Shown: positions 9,517 through 19,439 of the stretch, one piece after another
How the letters are laid out: each line of letters begins with the position of its first letter
Position numbering within the stretch: position 1 is the first letter of the stretch
Origin: Prorocentrum cordatum
Lineage: Eukaryota > Sar > Dinophyceae > Prorocentrales > Prorocentraceae
Reading direction: 5' to 3'
NCBI GenBank assembly: GCA_963575745.1
Contig: CAUYUJ010012136.1
Coordinates: forward strand, 1-64,000
Length of the DNA stretch: 64,000 nt
Program-made: the position numbers and the translations under genes
Notes under the pieces: model-generated
What the model was told of the DNA's origin: nothing
Seen by the model: only the letters and a program-made list of their open reading frames with translations
The model's database searches: none

Positions 9517-10791
9517 ATGGATGATTCTTTCGCTCAAGTTTCTGTATTAGCTGCCAAAGCTCTTCGACTCTTGTCTTCTTGCTCAGGTGCACACTACAAT
9601 GGTCTTCAGATGGCTGCGCACGCTCACCGACGCGTCATTTCGACGTCCTCGAGGAGAAGGCTCCACCAGCTCGGAGTCACATGCCAGGTGCTTCGCCACT
9701 TCACCACTCCGTGGGCTGAGTCGTTCCTCGATTCTCTGGAGGCGGAGCTGAAGTCTGCTTACCCCGAGTGCGAGGTTGTGCGGCCTATCATGGTTTCTCG
9801 CTATGCTGGGCGGGTGCAGCAGAGTACATTACGTCGAGAAGCGCCTACCTTCACACCATCAACGCCGGCTGTGGTCAGTACACAATTCATCTCGGTCCCT
9901 GACATGTTGCAACACTCCAGTTCGGTTTACGACAAACAGTTGGCTTCTTACCAGGGGCTGATTGACGCCCAGAATGCTTCTTTGGCGAATCTCCGTGGTG
10001 TTCTTGATAAGCTCGGGGAGCGGCACGCCTCTGGGAGTGAGGAACCGAGTGAAACGGTGGCCTCGAGTGCTGTGGACAATGCCTCAGCTACCCCTTCTGG
10101 TATCGACGAGCTGTGGGACGAGATAGACGTCATCAAGCATGGGATGGATACCGTCAAAGCGCAGATCGATGACCTCTCCTGCCGCTTCGACGGCAAGCTC
10201 CGCGAACAAGCTGCAACCTTTTCTCAGTTCGTATCTGATAGTTTGAGGAAGAGTGTGAATGATGTGATCAAGGAATCCAATGCCCCGATTATTGACACTC
10301 TGGTGGTATTGCAGCAGCAGCTTGCCGACCCGCTCGAGCAGATCGATGGCTTGAAGGCCAAAGTTGCGGAGCTGGAGGCCGTACTTCGCGGCTCTGGCCG
10401 CTTGGCTCCCTCTGCTCACTGCCAGGGCCCCGCTACTGCCAGTGCTGATGAGCGTTTGTGCAAATATGGACGGCGGTGCCACCGCCCCGACTGCGTATTC
10501 CACCACCCCGAGGGCCGCCTCATCGAGGACACCAATGAGCCCTTGCGCTCTGCATCGGCGCCGCGAGGACGAAGCGCGTCCCGTTCGGCTGCTGCGGCAG
10601 CCCCGCGGCACTCCAGCATCGGCCCCGCCAAGATCGAGCCTACGGCATCACCGATCAACTACGACCGCTTCGATGAGATAGTGTTGGAGGATGCCCTGCG
10701 AGAACATCTGTCCCTCGGGGGCTCCTCGCCTGCTGGATGGTCTGGCGGGCTTTTTCTGGCAGATCTGCCGCCCGAGCCTGATGTCGACTGA
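9517..10791 (+). CDS. Coiled-coil CCCH zinc-finger protein, probably retroposed
   Basis: The frame from ATG 9517 to TGA 10789-10791 gives 424 residues with no intron. Residues about 1-120 are a mixed helical region (MDDSFAQVSVLAAKALRLLS). Residues about 195-290 form charged amphipathic helices likely to be coiled coil (DELWDEIDVIKHGMDTVKAQ onward). Residues 315-330 are a CX5CX4CX3H zinc finger (CKYGRRCHRPDCVFHH), a type that binds RNA in known families. An Arg/Ser/Ala-rich basic stretch follows, then an acidic C-terminus. The frame is open further upstream to 9406 but without ATG. The spliced-leader relic at 9374 supports transcription start and retroposition. Function is inferred only as nucleic-acid binding. 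An alternative is the first reading frame of a retroelement, since such proteins also combine coiled coil and zinc finger; no reverse transcriptase follows within 2.3 kb. Confidence 0.8.
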   Translation: MDDSFAQVSVLAAKALRLLSSCSGAHYNGLQMAAHAHRRVISTSSRRRLHQLGVTCQVLRHFTTPWAESFLDSLEAELKSAYPECEVVRPIMVSRYAGRVQQSTLRREAPTFTPSTPAVVSTQFISVPDMLQHSSSVYDKQLASYQGLIDAQNASLANLRGVLDKLGERHASGSEEPSETVASSAVDNASATPSGIDELWDEIDVIKHGMDTVKAQIDDLSCRFDGKLREQAATFSQFVSDSLRKSVNDVIKESNAPIIDTLVVLQQQLADPLEQIDGLKAKVAELEAVLRGSGRLAPSAHCQGPATASADERLCKYGRRCHRPDCVFHHPEGRLIEDTNEPLRSASAPRGRSASRSAAAAAPRHSSIGPAKIEPTASPINYDRFDEIVLEDALREHLSLGGSSPAGWSGGLFLADLPPEPDVD

Positions 10792-12420
10792 TGTCCTAGT
10801 GGCCGATGCCATGCACCTGCTGCTCTTCGGCAGGGTCGTCGCCAGCTTCTGGGTCCTGGTGTATGGCTTCAATTCCGCCGCGGTCTCGCCCGCGCTCCCA
10901 TGTATCCTGATTATGTACTAAGGATAAGATTGGGTTCTCTTGCTTATCGTGGAGCGCCTACCGCTCTTCGTGGTCTCTGCCGTCGGCGGCCTCTGGGTGC
11001 AGTCGTGCGCCATCTCGGTCGCCGCCGACGCGGGGGAGTTCCCGTGTTAGACGTTCATTCGTAAGGCTTCCGCCTTCACTTACCCATCCCCTCGGATCGC
11101 GGATCTTCTGTGTGTTCGGGAGTTGTGGGATTATGAGACTCTTTTCTTACGCTCGTCTCCTCCTTCTCCTCCTCCTCCTCCCTTTCCTTTTCCTCCTCCT
11201 CCTTCTCCCCCTCCCCCTCCCCATTTTACTCACAAGCTGTCTCGAGGGGCTTGAACTGAACTGAACTCCTATTCCTCATCCTTGTCCTTGCTCTCTGGAA
11301 GCACGGAGCCTGCTCCGCCTCGGCCAGTTAGCCAGACCGCAGTGTTGCTCGAAGCGCGTGAGCGAAGGTGCAGCCGATCGGCTACGCGTAAGCGTGGCCT
11401 TTCGCCAGAGTGACCTTTGGTGTGGGCTCGATGGGGTCCCCACAGCACATGGCCTGCGCGCTCGCATGTGGCCTACAGCCAGGGCTCTGAAATATGGCCC
11501 GCTTCGGGCTCGGAAGGGGCTCGCTGTTCCTCACGTCATCCCGAGGTTGTTCTTCGAGCCCAGGCTTTTTCGGTGCCAGGAAGGGGCGTCGTTCCTCATT
11601 TAGCGTTCCTTCTTTCAGCAGCCGTTCCGTATCCGCGGCTCCCGATTCGAAGGGTCACCCTTTCGTGCAGGTCGACGACCTGGCTGCGTCCACAAGAGGG
11701 TGGCGCGAGGCGGCGGCCTGCTGAGGCGGCAGACGTGCCTCTCAGAGGGCAGGGGCGTTCATGCAAGGCCAAGGAGGCCTGACAGAACCCGGGCGGACCA
11801 GGGAGGAGCCCTCCTGCCTCCTTACGGGCCCCGCCCCTTTCGTAGAGGCAGGCCCCCCTCGCACCACCCCCCTGTGGGCGCCGCCAGCCGACACTGGAGC
11901 AAACACGGGCATGCATTAAGGCGCGGGTGGCAGCGACGGGTCCCGCTTCCGTGCAGAATCGGCGCGCGCCGTCGCGAAATCAGTCGGCGCCCGGCAATGC
12001 CTGCATGCTTCGGCGGGTGGCTTCCAAGCGACGAAAAAAAACACCCCCCGACCCCGACACTTGGCGTTTGCAAAATCGCCCTGGGCGTTTACTAAACAGC
12101 CCTGCGCTGCTCTAGTCTTTTCGTTGCGTTTAGTAAATGCTTCGCTTGTCTGGGTGCTGATTATGAGGGTGGATTGTTTTCTCTCGATGCTTTCCCCCCA
12201 CGCCCACGTGCCAGATCCACGGATCTGTAATACATGTGAGCATGCGCCCGACACGCCGACGCCTGGCCATGCCCACCATGGGGCCTATGATCGGCGTGGT
12301 ACAGTCAGGACGCTGGAAAAGTGACCACCTATGAGCTCAGAAGGCGACCGGATTTCTGGGCTATTCCTCATCGGCGTCACACCGACATACTAATACTAAC
12401 CGCAACAAGCAATCAAGAAC
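10792..12420. other. No recognisable gene
   Basis: The first 250 bp probably include the 3' UTR of the CCCH gene. There is a C/T-rich stretch at 11156-11222. The rest has only short frames with no motif, and no clear repeat was seen. Confidence 0.4.
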
Positions 12421-12489
12421 CCCCCCCCTCTCCGGCGCAAGTATAACGCACCCGGCACCCCAGAAGCGTTACCCTGGCAGCTCGCACCT

Positions 12490-12620
12490 TCATGTGAACG
12501 CAGACGAGTCTTATTCTTATTATTCAGTGCGTATCATTATTATTATTCCTAGCCGTATTATTACAACTCGTATTTCATTATTATTCTCATTCGAATTTCA
12601 ATTCCAATTGGGGTACCACC
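12490..12620 (+). repeat. A/T-rich (ATT)-type low-complexity stretch
   Basis: ATT/TTA units with interruptions stand out against the GC-rich surroundings; no gene. Confidence 0.6.
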
Positions 12621-12887
12621 CGAGCCGGGGCGCGGGGCGGGAATTAGTTTTTTCCGTTCCATTTGCTCGGTGCTAATCATATCGTTCGGCGAAAGCCGCC
12701 CCCCTGAGTTATCTAATCATTGTGGCGTGCTAATGATAACCCCGGGGGGGTCCTTAATGGCTTCTTGCGGTTATGTGTGCGTCGCCCTCCCAGGGGCGAC
12801 GCGCGCCGAGAAGTCTTGTAATATCAGCTCCATGGCGGGCGTTCTCTGGCCCAGCCGCACAGGAAACGATGTACTGTAAGATGGTCA

Positions 12888-12935
12888 TACTATGTGTTCG
12901 AGTCGGACGTGCCCCTCTGAGGGGGACACATAGTA
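12888..12935. repeat. Hairpin with TACTATGTGT arms
   Basis: TACTATGTGT (12888-12897) is complemented by ACACATAGTA (12926-12935), with a CCCCTCTGAGGGG palindrome between. The right arm abuts the TIR element at 12933. Confidence 0.7.
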
Positions 12936-13115
12936 CAGTGGAGGCCCATGCCAAGAAACACCCTGCTTGCCTCCAGGGTGCCCTGGGTTTGTGGGGCTTC
13001 TACGGTTCTGCTGTGGAAGGAGTGCCGCTCCCACACCAAAAGTACATTGACGTCTTGGGGTCTCAGGGTTCGGTTTCTTTGTGGAAGGTCTCTTGTGGTC
13101 GAGCTCCTGCTGTAA
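12933..13115. mobile_element. Short TIR element, family M4, copy 1
   Basis: Starts GTACAGTGGAGGCCCATGCC and carries the block AAGAAACACC, TGCTTGCCTCCAGGGTG, CCACACCA also found at 31700-31878. The second copy ends in CCTCCACTGTAC, the complement of this start, which defines the TIR. The right end here is eroded. Confidence 0.65.
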
Positions 13116-13273
13116 TATGTTTTTTGCGCGTCGCACCTCAGACCCTGGAAGGGGGATTCCTTCGTGCCCGAGGGGCTCGCCGCGGCCAGGAGAAGCCCCT
13201 TCGCTCCTTGTCCCTTGGCGCTCAAAAGCACGGGGGCTGAGCGGCGCCGCCCTGGCGCCAGGGCCAGGAGGGC

Positions 13274-13291
13274 GCACGCACGCACACCCAT

Positions 13292-13322
<31 letters not shown>

Positions 13323-13345
13323 CACACACACACACGCACACACAC
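13274..13345 (+). repeat. (CA)n tract at the 5' edge of the LINE
   Basis: CA/CGCA units run up to the first recognisable LINE codons (CTGCCTGACGACGAG). A second, longer CA tract begins 54 bp after the LINE stop codon. Confidence 0.95.
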
Positions 13346-15755
13346 TGCCTGACGACGAGGGACACAAGGTGCTGACGGACCAGGTCGACATGGTCGAGGC
13401 CCTCCGCGACCACTGGGCTCCGATCTTCCAGGTCAAGCCGAAGGTTCCCAACTGGCAGGTCCTCGCGGACAGGTACATCAAAGAGCACGCGCCACTGCTG
13501 GAGGTGGCCGACCTGCTCCCCCCTGATCGGCGGGCGTTGTTGCGGGCTGCTGCTCGTGCCAAGGAGTCGGCGCCTGGGCCTGACGGTCTGCCGTATGCTG
13601 CCTGGCGTGCTTGCCCCGCAGCGCTTGCTGCGCTGGAGGACGTGGTCCTGGAGATTGCGTCTGGCAGGCCGCCGCCCATCGACTGGAACGACCACCTGCT
13701 CGCCTTCCTCCCGAAGGGTTCGTATGAGGAAGATCTTGTGGAAGGCGCTTTTCGCACGCCGTGCACCACGCGGGCGATTGCGCTCAAGAATGCGGACTGC
13801 AAGCTGGTGGCGTCCGCGGTGAATGCGCGGATCAAGGGCCCCATTGAGAAGGCATCGCCTGCCCCCCAGCGGGGCTTCCTGCAGGGCCGCAACTTCCTGG
13901 ACAACATCTGCCTGCTGGATGCCACTGCGCGGGCTGCGGGGCTGCAGGAGTCGGGCAAGCCCATCATGGCCCTGTTCGACTTTGGCGACGCGTTCCCGTC
14001 TCTGATGACCGAATGGATGCTGCTCATGCTGGTCCGCTCGGGGTTCGTCGGAGGCGTTCGGTTTGTGCTGGAGGCGCTCTACTGGCTTCCCACGGCGTAC
14101 GTGGAGCTCGCGGGCGCGATGGTGCGGTTCGTTTGCGTCTCGTGCGGGCTCGCACAGGGATGTCCGTCTTCTGGGAGTCTTTGGGCCATTGCAATGAACC
14201 CGTTCATTCATCACATGATGCAGTACACGGACCGAGACGCCAGTCGCCTCTCCGCCATCGGGGTTTGTGCTGACGACGTCGGGGTGGTGCTGCGATCGCG
14301 CCACTTGCTCCGTGGGATGTGGCGGGCCTTCGCTGCTGCGCGGGCGCTCGCGAGCTTGCACCTGAAACTCCACAAATGCGTGCTGATCCCGCTGGAGGCT
14401 AAGTTCTCCGACGAGCTCGTCGCAGATCTCAGAGGATGGCTGGCCGAAGCTCTGTGCGAGTGGAGCGGCATGCAGGTGCGCGACCAGGCGGAGTACCTGG
14501 GCTTCGTTGTCGGCCCTGGTGCGACACAGCGGGACATCTGGAGGAAGGCGGCCGCAAAGTGGCTCTCCCGCGTCGTGGACATTGCGATGAGTGGTGCGGC
14601 CCCGTCGCTAGCTGCTCGGCTTTACAATCGTCGTGCTCTGCCTGTTTTAGGATATCTTCAACAGCTGGCGGCCACCCCGAAGTTGTTGCTGGCCAAAGAA
14701 GGGTGGGCGGCCGCCAAGCTGTGGCACATGCCCCCACAGGCGCTGGGCAGGCATGACTTCCTGGCCTTAGGTGCGTGGGCGCCTGGCCTTCGCATCCGCT
14801 CACTGCTGGCCACGGGCTGTGCGGCGGCCATGCGATCGGCCCTCTCCACGGTGAGCAACTGGAAGGAGCTGCACGCATGGCTGCAGGCACAGGTCCAGGA
14901 CCACGGGAGTCTTTGGATAATTGGCAGCGGCACTTTGTCGCCGCCGTTTTGGCAGACCACGCCCATCGTACAGTTCCTGGCGTCGGCGCAGGAGGATTTT
15001 GTGAATGATCGGGCGCTCGCGCGTCCTGCTGCCGCTGCGAGGATGGCACTCGTCAGTGCATGCCGCGACGCAGCTGAGCGGGGCGTGCGGGTGCACACGC
15101 AGAAAGCATTGTACTCTTCTTTGCACGCCTCGCTCCATCCTGACCTCCTCCACCTCCTGATTCAGCGACGCTTGAAGGCATGGGGACTCGAGGTTGAAGG
15201 CCGCGTCGGGTGTCCCAGGGCCTGCCGTTCCCACGTGGTGTCATGTAAAGCGCGGTGGGCCGGCCTGAGAGATGCGATTTCGCGCCTGGCTCCGTCGTGG
15301 CAGAGTGCGATTCTTAAGACAGTCTCAGGCGCTTGGCTCACCTCGGGCCGCCTTCACGTGCAGACGGGCATCGGCGAGTGTCGCTTTCGGTGCAGGGAAC
15401 CGCCTCTGGTAGCTGCACCCGACACCTTTTCGCACTATTTGGACTGTAATGTTCTATGGTCGATTGCCTACCCACCTCAGGCCGAGATTCCGAGTTGTGT
15501 AGTCTGTCGTCTTGGCCTAGGTGGATCACCCAGCCCATCCACTATTGAGGCTGTGGTCACTGCATATCATATTTATAACTCTGCCAGAGTTTTGTGCCCG
15601 CCGCCCAACCCCTCTGAGGAAGCTTGGGAAGGCCACTTGTACGAATTGCGGCGTGCTGCATGCGCACTCGTCGAGCTCACAAGAACTCGAGAGGCTCCGT
15701 AGGGCTCGTTAGGGCTCGCTGGTGACCTCTGAGGACCCCCTTTGAGTACGTGCGA
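13346..15755 (+). mobile_element. 5'-truncated LINE (non-LTR retrotransposon) between (CA)n tracts
   Basis: The element has the linker before the reverse transcriptase, the complete catalytic domain, a thumb-like region and a C-terminal Cys/His motif, but no endonuclease. The 5' break falls in the linker, at the edge of a CA tract, and the short 3' tail ends in another CA tract. No poly-A is visible. Truncation at the 5' end is usual for LINE insertions. Confidence 0.8.
13348..15702 (+). CDS. LINE reverse transcriptase, intact catalytic core, N-terminus lost
   Basis: A single open frame of about 784 residues from the CA tract to TAG at 15700. The frame extends upstream through the CA tract to an ATG at 13117, but that part is not LINE-like. 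Counting codons from 13081: the APGPDGLPYAAWR motif at 164-176; TRAIALKNADCKLVASAVNA at 230-249; QRGFLQGRNFLDNICLLD at 263-280; motif A LFDFGDAFPSL with Asp 300; motif B GLAQGCPSSGSLWAIAMNP at 356-374; motif C VCADDVGVVL with Asp 398 and 399; LHLKLHKC (motif D); EYLGFVVGP (motif E). A C-terminal CRFRC...FSHYLDC zinc-like motif is typical of LINEs. All catalytic Asp are present, but Cys replaces the common Tyr/Phe before ADD. The product would copy RNA into DNA at a nicked target; without endonuclease this copy is presumably immobile. Confidence 0.9.
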   Translation, partial: PDDEGHKVLTDQVDMVEALRDHWAPIFQVKPKVPNWQVLADRYIKEHAPLLEVADLLPPDRRALLRAAARAKESAPGPDGLPYAAWRACPAALAALEDVVLEIASGRPPPIDWNDHLLAFLPKGSYEEDLVEGAFRTPCTTRAIALKNADCKLVASAVNARIKGPIEKASPAPQRGFLQGRNFLDNICLLDATARAAGLQESGKPIMALFDFGDAFPSLMTEWMLLMLVRSGFVGGVRFVLEALYWLPTAYVELAGAMVRFVCVSCGLAQGCPSSGSLWAIAMNPFIHHMMQYTDRDASRLSAIGVCADDVGVVLRSRHLLRGMWRAFAAARALASLHLKLHKCVLIPLEAKFSDELVADLRGWLAEALCEWSGMQVRDQAEYLGFVVGPGATQRDIWRKAAAKWLSRVVDIAMSGAAPSLAARLYNRRALPVLGYLQQLAATPKLLLAKEGWAAAKLWHMPPQALGRHDFLALGAWAPGLRIRSLLATGCAAAMRSALSTVSNWKELHAWLQAQVQDHGSLWIIGSGTLSPPFWQTTPIVQFLASAQEDFVNDRALARPAAAARMALVSACRDAAERGVRVHTQKALYSSLHASLHPDLLHLLIQRRLKAWGLEVEGRVGCPRACRSHVVSCKARWAGLRDAISRLAPSWQSAILKTVSGAWLTSGRLHVQTGIGECRFRCREPPLVAAPDTFSHYLDCNVLWSIAYPPQAEIPSCVVCRLGLGGSPSPSTIEAVVTAYHIYNSARVLCPPPNPSEEAWEGHLYELRRAACALVELTRTREAP

Positions 15756-16165
15756 CACACACGCACACACACACGCAGACACGCACACACGCACACACAC
15801 ACATACACACATACACACGCACATACACACTCACGCTCACCCTCACACTCACACACATACACATACGCATACACATACACATTCACCCACACACACACAC
15901 ACACTCACACTCACACACATACACATACACACACACATACACACATACACACATACTCACACACATAATCACACACTCACACACACACAAGCACACACAA
16001 GCACACACAATCACACACACACACACCACACCACACCACACCACACCACAAACCACAACACCATACCACACCACACCACACCACACCACACCACACATCA
16101 CAACACAACACAATACAATACAACCCAACACATCACAACACAACACAACACAACACGATACAGAC
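15756..16165 (+). repeat. (CA)n then (CCACA)n / (CAACA)n tract
   Basis: About 265 bp of CA with TA/TC variants changes at about 16020 to CCACA units and then to CAACA/CAATA units. Stepwise change of unit suggests replication slippage on one ancestral CA tract. Confidence 0.95.
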
Positions 16166-16242
16166 CCACTGATCATGGGCCCGTGATTCACGCAGGGATC
16201 CACGTCGGTGCGCAGATGGGGATCCACGTAGGGTCCACGTCT

Positions 16243-16425
16243 CCTCCTCCTCCTGCTGCTCCTTCTTCTCCTCCTCCCTCCTCCTCCTCCTCCTCCTCCT
16301 CCTCCTCCTCCTCCTCCTCCTCCTCCTCCCCCTCCTCCTCCTCCTCCTCATCCTCCCCGTCCTCTTCTTCTTCTTCCTCCTCCTCCTCCTCCTCCTCCTC
16401 CTCCTCCTCCTCCGCCTCCCCCCCA
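16243..16425 (+). repeat. (CCT)n array
   Basis: CCT units with a short CTT block; a polypyrimidine tract about 180 bp long. The DNA after it (16430-16660) is GC-rich with a run of G and no recognisable gene. Confidence 0.95.
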
Positions 16426-16661
16426 ACGCCACGACGGTGCACAGCTGCCGTCGCCCTGCGTCGAAGTAGGCAGCTCTGCACGAGCACGATCTCTCGGAGG
16501 GCCGCGCGGCTCTTTCGGCTCTGCGCAGGGCGCTCTCCTCTCCCCCTCGGCGTGCGCGAGCGCGCCAGGGGCGCCGCTGGGGGGGGGGGGGGGGGGGCGC
16601 CGCCGTGGGGGGATCCGCCAGGACTCGCGCAAGTTTGTGCTCGTGCCGATGACTTCGGGCG

Positions 16662-16881
16662 GGTAGTGAAATGTCGGGGGCGGCAAAGAGGGGGGTGACG
16701 ACTAGGGGGGGGTGGATATCATGGCGGGGGCCATGATATCTTCCCATATTTCATGGCGCCTCTTCTCATTTCATTACGTCCCTGGCCCCCCCGCTGGGCC
16801 GCGCACATGCCGCCGGTCATGATTTGCACCCCTCCCTCTTGGACACCCCCCTTTTTGCCGCCTCCGAGTAGTGAAATGGGG
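16662..16881. mobile_element. Short TIR element with ~40-bp ends
   Basis: Left arm GTAGTGAAATGTCGGGGGCG then GCAAAGAGGGGGGTG; right arm is the complement (CACCCCCCTTTTTGCCGCCT then CCGAGTAGTGAAATG reading outward as the same end). A perfect GATATCATGGC / GCCATGATATC hairpin lies inside at 16714-16739. A diverged relative of the interior occurs at about 50803-50870, and of the end at 1191. Confidence 0.7.
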
Positions 16882-17034
16882 GGCGACCCACATGGGGGTG
16901 AAGAAAAGGGTCCTCAAGGGAGCCCTCGGGGGCCCCTTTCTGGGCGCCAGCTGGCCCCAAGAGGGAGCCCTAAAGGGAGGGCCCCCATGTAGGGCCTTTT
17001 TCTTCACCCCCCATCTGGGGCGCCCCCCATCACC
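16872..17034. mobile_element. Foldback element with GGGTGAAGAAAAGG arms
   Basis: Left arm GGGGGGCGACCCACATGGGG then GTGAAGAAAAGGG; right arm complements it through GGGCCTTTTTCTTCACCCCC. The middle contains inverted GGGAGCCCT blocks. It overlaps the end of the previous element, so one inserted into the other. A shorter relative is the hairpin at 23139-23213. Confidence 0.7.
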
Positions 17035-17364
17035 ACCCGCCCGATTCTAGTCGACCTGCCCCCGGTGCCCCGCGCCCGCGGATCGGCTGTACATCAGGGG
17101 GGGGTGGGGGGCAATAGGCAGGGGAGGGATGGGCGCACTTTTCAGGCACTGTCGGGGTGCAGTGGCAGTTTAGGGGCCGTGAGGCGCATTTTGGGCCACT
17201 TTGCCGCAGTCCTCGATCCCCTCCGCTGTTTCATCGGCGAAGAGGAGGCGAGCACAACCTTGGGCTGAGGGAATCGCCACCACAGTACGGCGGATCCGAA
17301 GTCAGGGCTCTCCCCTTTTTTAATTGGGTATCAAATCTTGGGAGCCTTGTTCACCCTCGGAATT

Positions 17365-17510
17365 CCGCTTTTCGAGTGCACAAGCGTCGATTAGCGTCTG
17401 GTGGTCGATGCGGTAGCGCCGATTCAGCGTCGATCAGGGTCGATGAGTGTCGATTAGCGTCGTTTTGGCCTCGACTAGCACCGACTAGCAAGAGCCTCCA
17501 AGATTGTATG
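17365..17510. repeat. Dispersed repeat with GCGTCGATTAGCGTC units, copy 1
   Basis: Degenerate 10-12-bp units (TCGATTAGCGTC type) surround CGCCGATTCAGCGTCGAT. A matching copy is at 58370-58525; both continue into a CAAGAGCC...GGGAG.CTCCC edge. Confidence 0.6.
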
Positions 17511-17523
17511 GGAGACTCCCATT

Positions 17524-17690
17524 CGGCGGCGAGACCAGGGGGGAAGTGAGAAGGGGCGGGCCTTCTCAGAAGGATTGGAAGTCCCCGGGCCTCCTGAGAA
17601 GTTTTCCTGGCCCCCCCGAAGACAAAGAAAGCTCCAGAGAAGCCCCGCCGCCTTCGAGAAGGCCTCCTCCTCCTTTTTTCTTGCGAAGGC
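17524..17690. mobile_element. Short TIR element, family M2, copy B
   Basis: Left end CGGCGGCGAGACCAGGGGGG then GGGGCGGGCCTTCTCAGAAG; right end is truncated after GCCGCCTTCGAGAAGGCC, where a CCT run follows. Confidence 0.65.
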
Positions 17691-18099
17691 TGGAGGGCGC
17701 GCGGTTGCGCCCGTAGCGTCAGTGGCCCGCGGTGGCCCGCGCGTAAGCAAGACATGCACTATGACAGAGCATAGCGGCAAGAGCAAGAGGGTGACCGAGA
17801 GGAAGCAACAATATGGTGATGGCTGCTGAGCAGGAGTCGGGAGACACTGCAGGAGAGGGGGCCCACGTCAGAAAGGCGCCCGGCCGCTACTCTAGCCACC
17901 CACGGCCTCCTCCTGCTCCGAAAATCGGTGTCTCTTCTGGTGCCCAACGCGGGCTCGATGCGGACTCGACGCGGACTTGGCGTGGATTCGACGCGGATTC
18001 GACACGGACTCAGCACGGATCCGACGAGGCCGACATGGGTTCGCCGCCGACCCCTGAGCTGCCACCGAGCGATTCTTGCCCCCCCCGCCACCGAGCCCC

Positions 18100-18632
18100 C
18101 GAGGAGGAGGAGGAGGAGGAGGAGGAGCAGGAGGAGCAGGAGGAGCAGGATGAGGAGCAGGAGGAGGAGGAGGAGCTGGAGCAGGAGGAGGAGCAGGAGG
18201 AGGAGCAGGAGGAGGAGCAGGAGGAGCAGGAGATGAAGCTGAAGGAGGAGGAGGAGGAGGATGAGGAGGAGCAGGAGGAGGAAGAGCAGGAGGAGGAGGA
18301 GGAGGAGGAGGAGGAGCAGGAGCTGGAGCTGGAGCAGGAGCTGGAGCAGGAGGAGCTGGAGCAGGAGTAGGAGGAGGAGCATGAGGAGGAGGAGGAGGAG
18401 GAGGAGCAGGAGGAGGAGGAGCAGGAGGAGGAGGAGCTGGAGCAGGAGGAGGGGCAGGAAGAGGAGCAGGAGGAGCAGGAGGAGCAGGAGGATGAAGCTG
18501 GAGGAGGAGGAGGAGGAGGAGGAGAGGAGGAGCAGGAGGAGCAGGAGGAGCAGGAGGAGGAGCATGAGCTGGAGCAGGAGGAGGAGGAGGAGGAGGAGGA
18601 GGAGGAGGAGGAGGAGGAGGAGGAGGAGCAGG
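18100..18632 (+). repeat. (GGA/GCA)n array
   Basis: About 530 bp of GGA with frequent GCA, i.e. AGGAGC-type units. Open in most frames; apparent Pro/Ala/Leu or Arg/Glu proteins here are artefacts. Confidence 0.95.
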
Positions 18633-18956
18633 GGGAGGAGGAGTTGCCTCCGCACGCTTCTTGCCCCCCCTCCGCCGCCCAGCCCCCGGGGAGGCCTGGC
18701 CGCCATGGGCGCCTGCCTCCGCGCCGCCCCCCCGCCGCCGGCCGCTGGGGCGGCGGGGCCCTCCGGCGCCTCGTCGTCGTCGGCGGAGCCCGACGGCCGC
18801 GCCGGCGCGGCGCACTCGGCGGGCGTCGCCTCCTCCCGCTCTCCTCCCTGCCTCCCTGCCTCCCTCCTTCCCCTCCTCTCTCCCTCCATCCCTCCTGCTT
18901 CTCTGCTCATTCTCCCTCCCTTCTTCCCCTCTGCCTCCCTCCATCCCTCCTGCTCC

Positions 18957-19045
18957 TCTGCTCCTCCTCCTCCTCCGTCCACCCTCCTCCTCCTCCTCCT
19001 CCTCCTCCTCAGCAGCAGCAGCATTATCATCATCATCATCATCAG

Positions 19046-19098
<53 letters not shown>

Positions 19099-19115
19099 GC
19101 ATCATCATCATCATC
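18957..19115 (+). repeat. (CCT)n followed by (ATC)n
   Basis: CCT units to about 19012, then CAG, then ATC units to about 19115, then C/T-rich DNA to 19300. Between 18640 and 18950 the DNA is GC- then CT-rich with no recognisable gene. Confidence 0.95.
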
Positions 19116-19439
19116 ATTCATCATCTTCATCATCGTTCTACTCTTCCTCCTTCCCTCCTTCTCCTCCCTCCTCCTCCTCCTCCTCCTCCTCCTTCTCATC
19201 CTCATCCTCCTCCTCCCTCTTCCCTCATTGCTCCTTCCCCTCCCCCTCCCTCCTTCCCCCGCTCCTTCCCTTCCTCCTTCCCTCATCCTGTCCCTCCAGC
19301 GCCCGACCACATAAAGGCCTGGGCCGTCCCAGTCCCCCCACACAACACCAAAACAAACGCACACACATACAGAGAAAGAGAGAGATGAGATAACGTGCGT
19401 GTTTTGTTGTCTCACTGCAGAATCCTCCGTGCAAAAGCT

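Noticed and set aside
15700-15720. TAGGG pieces after the LINE stop that look telomere-like
   Set aside because: Only two units with GCTCG between, not a TTTAGGG array.
17813-19415. Very long frames across the GGA/GCA and ATC arrays (Pro/Ala, Glu, Met/Asp or His-rich)
   Set aside because: Repeat-derived; the few non-repeat codons at the ends carry no motif.
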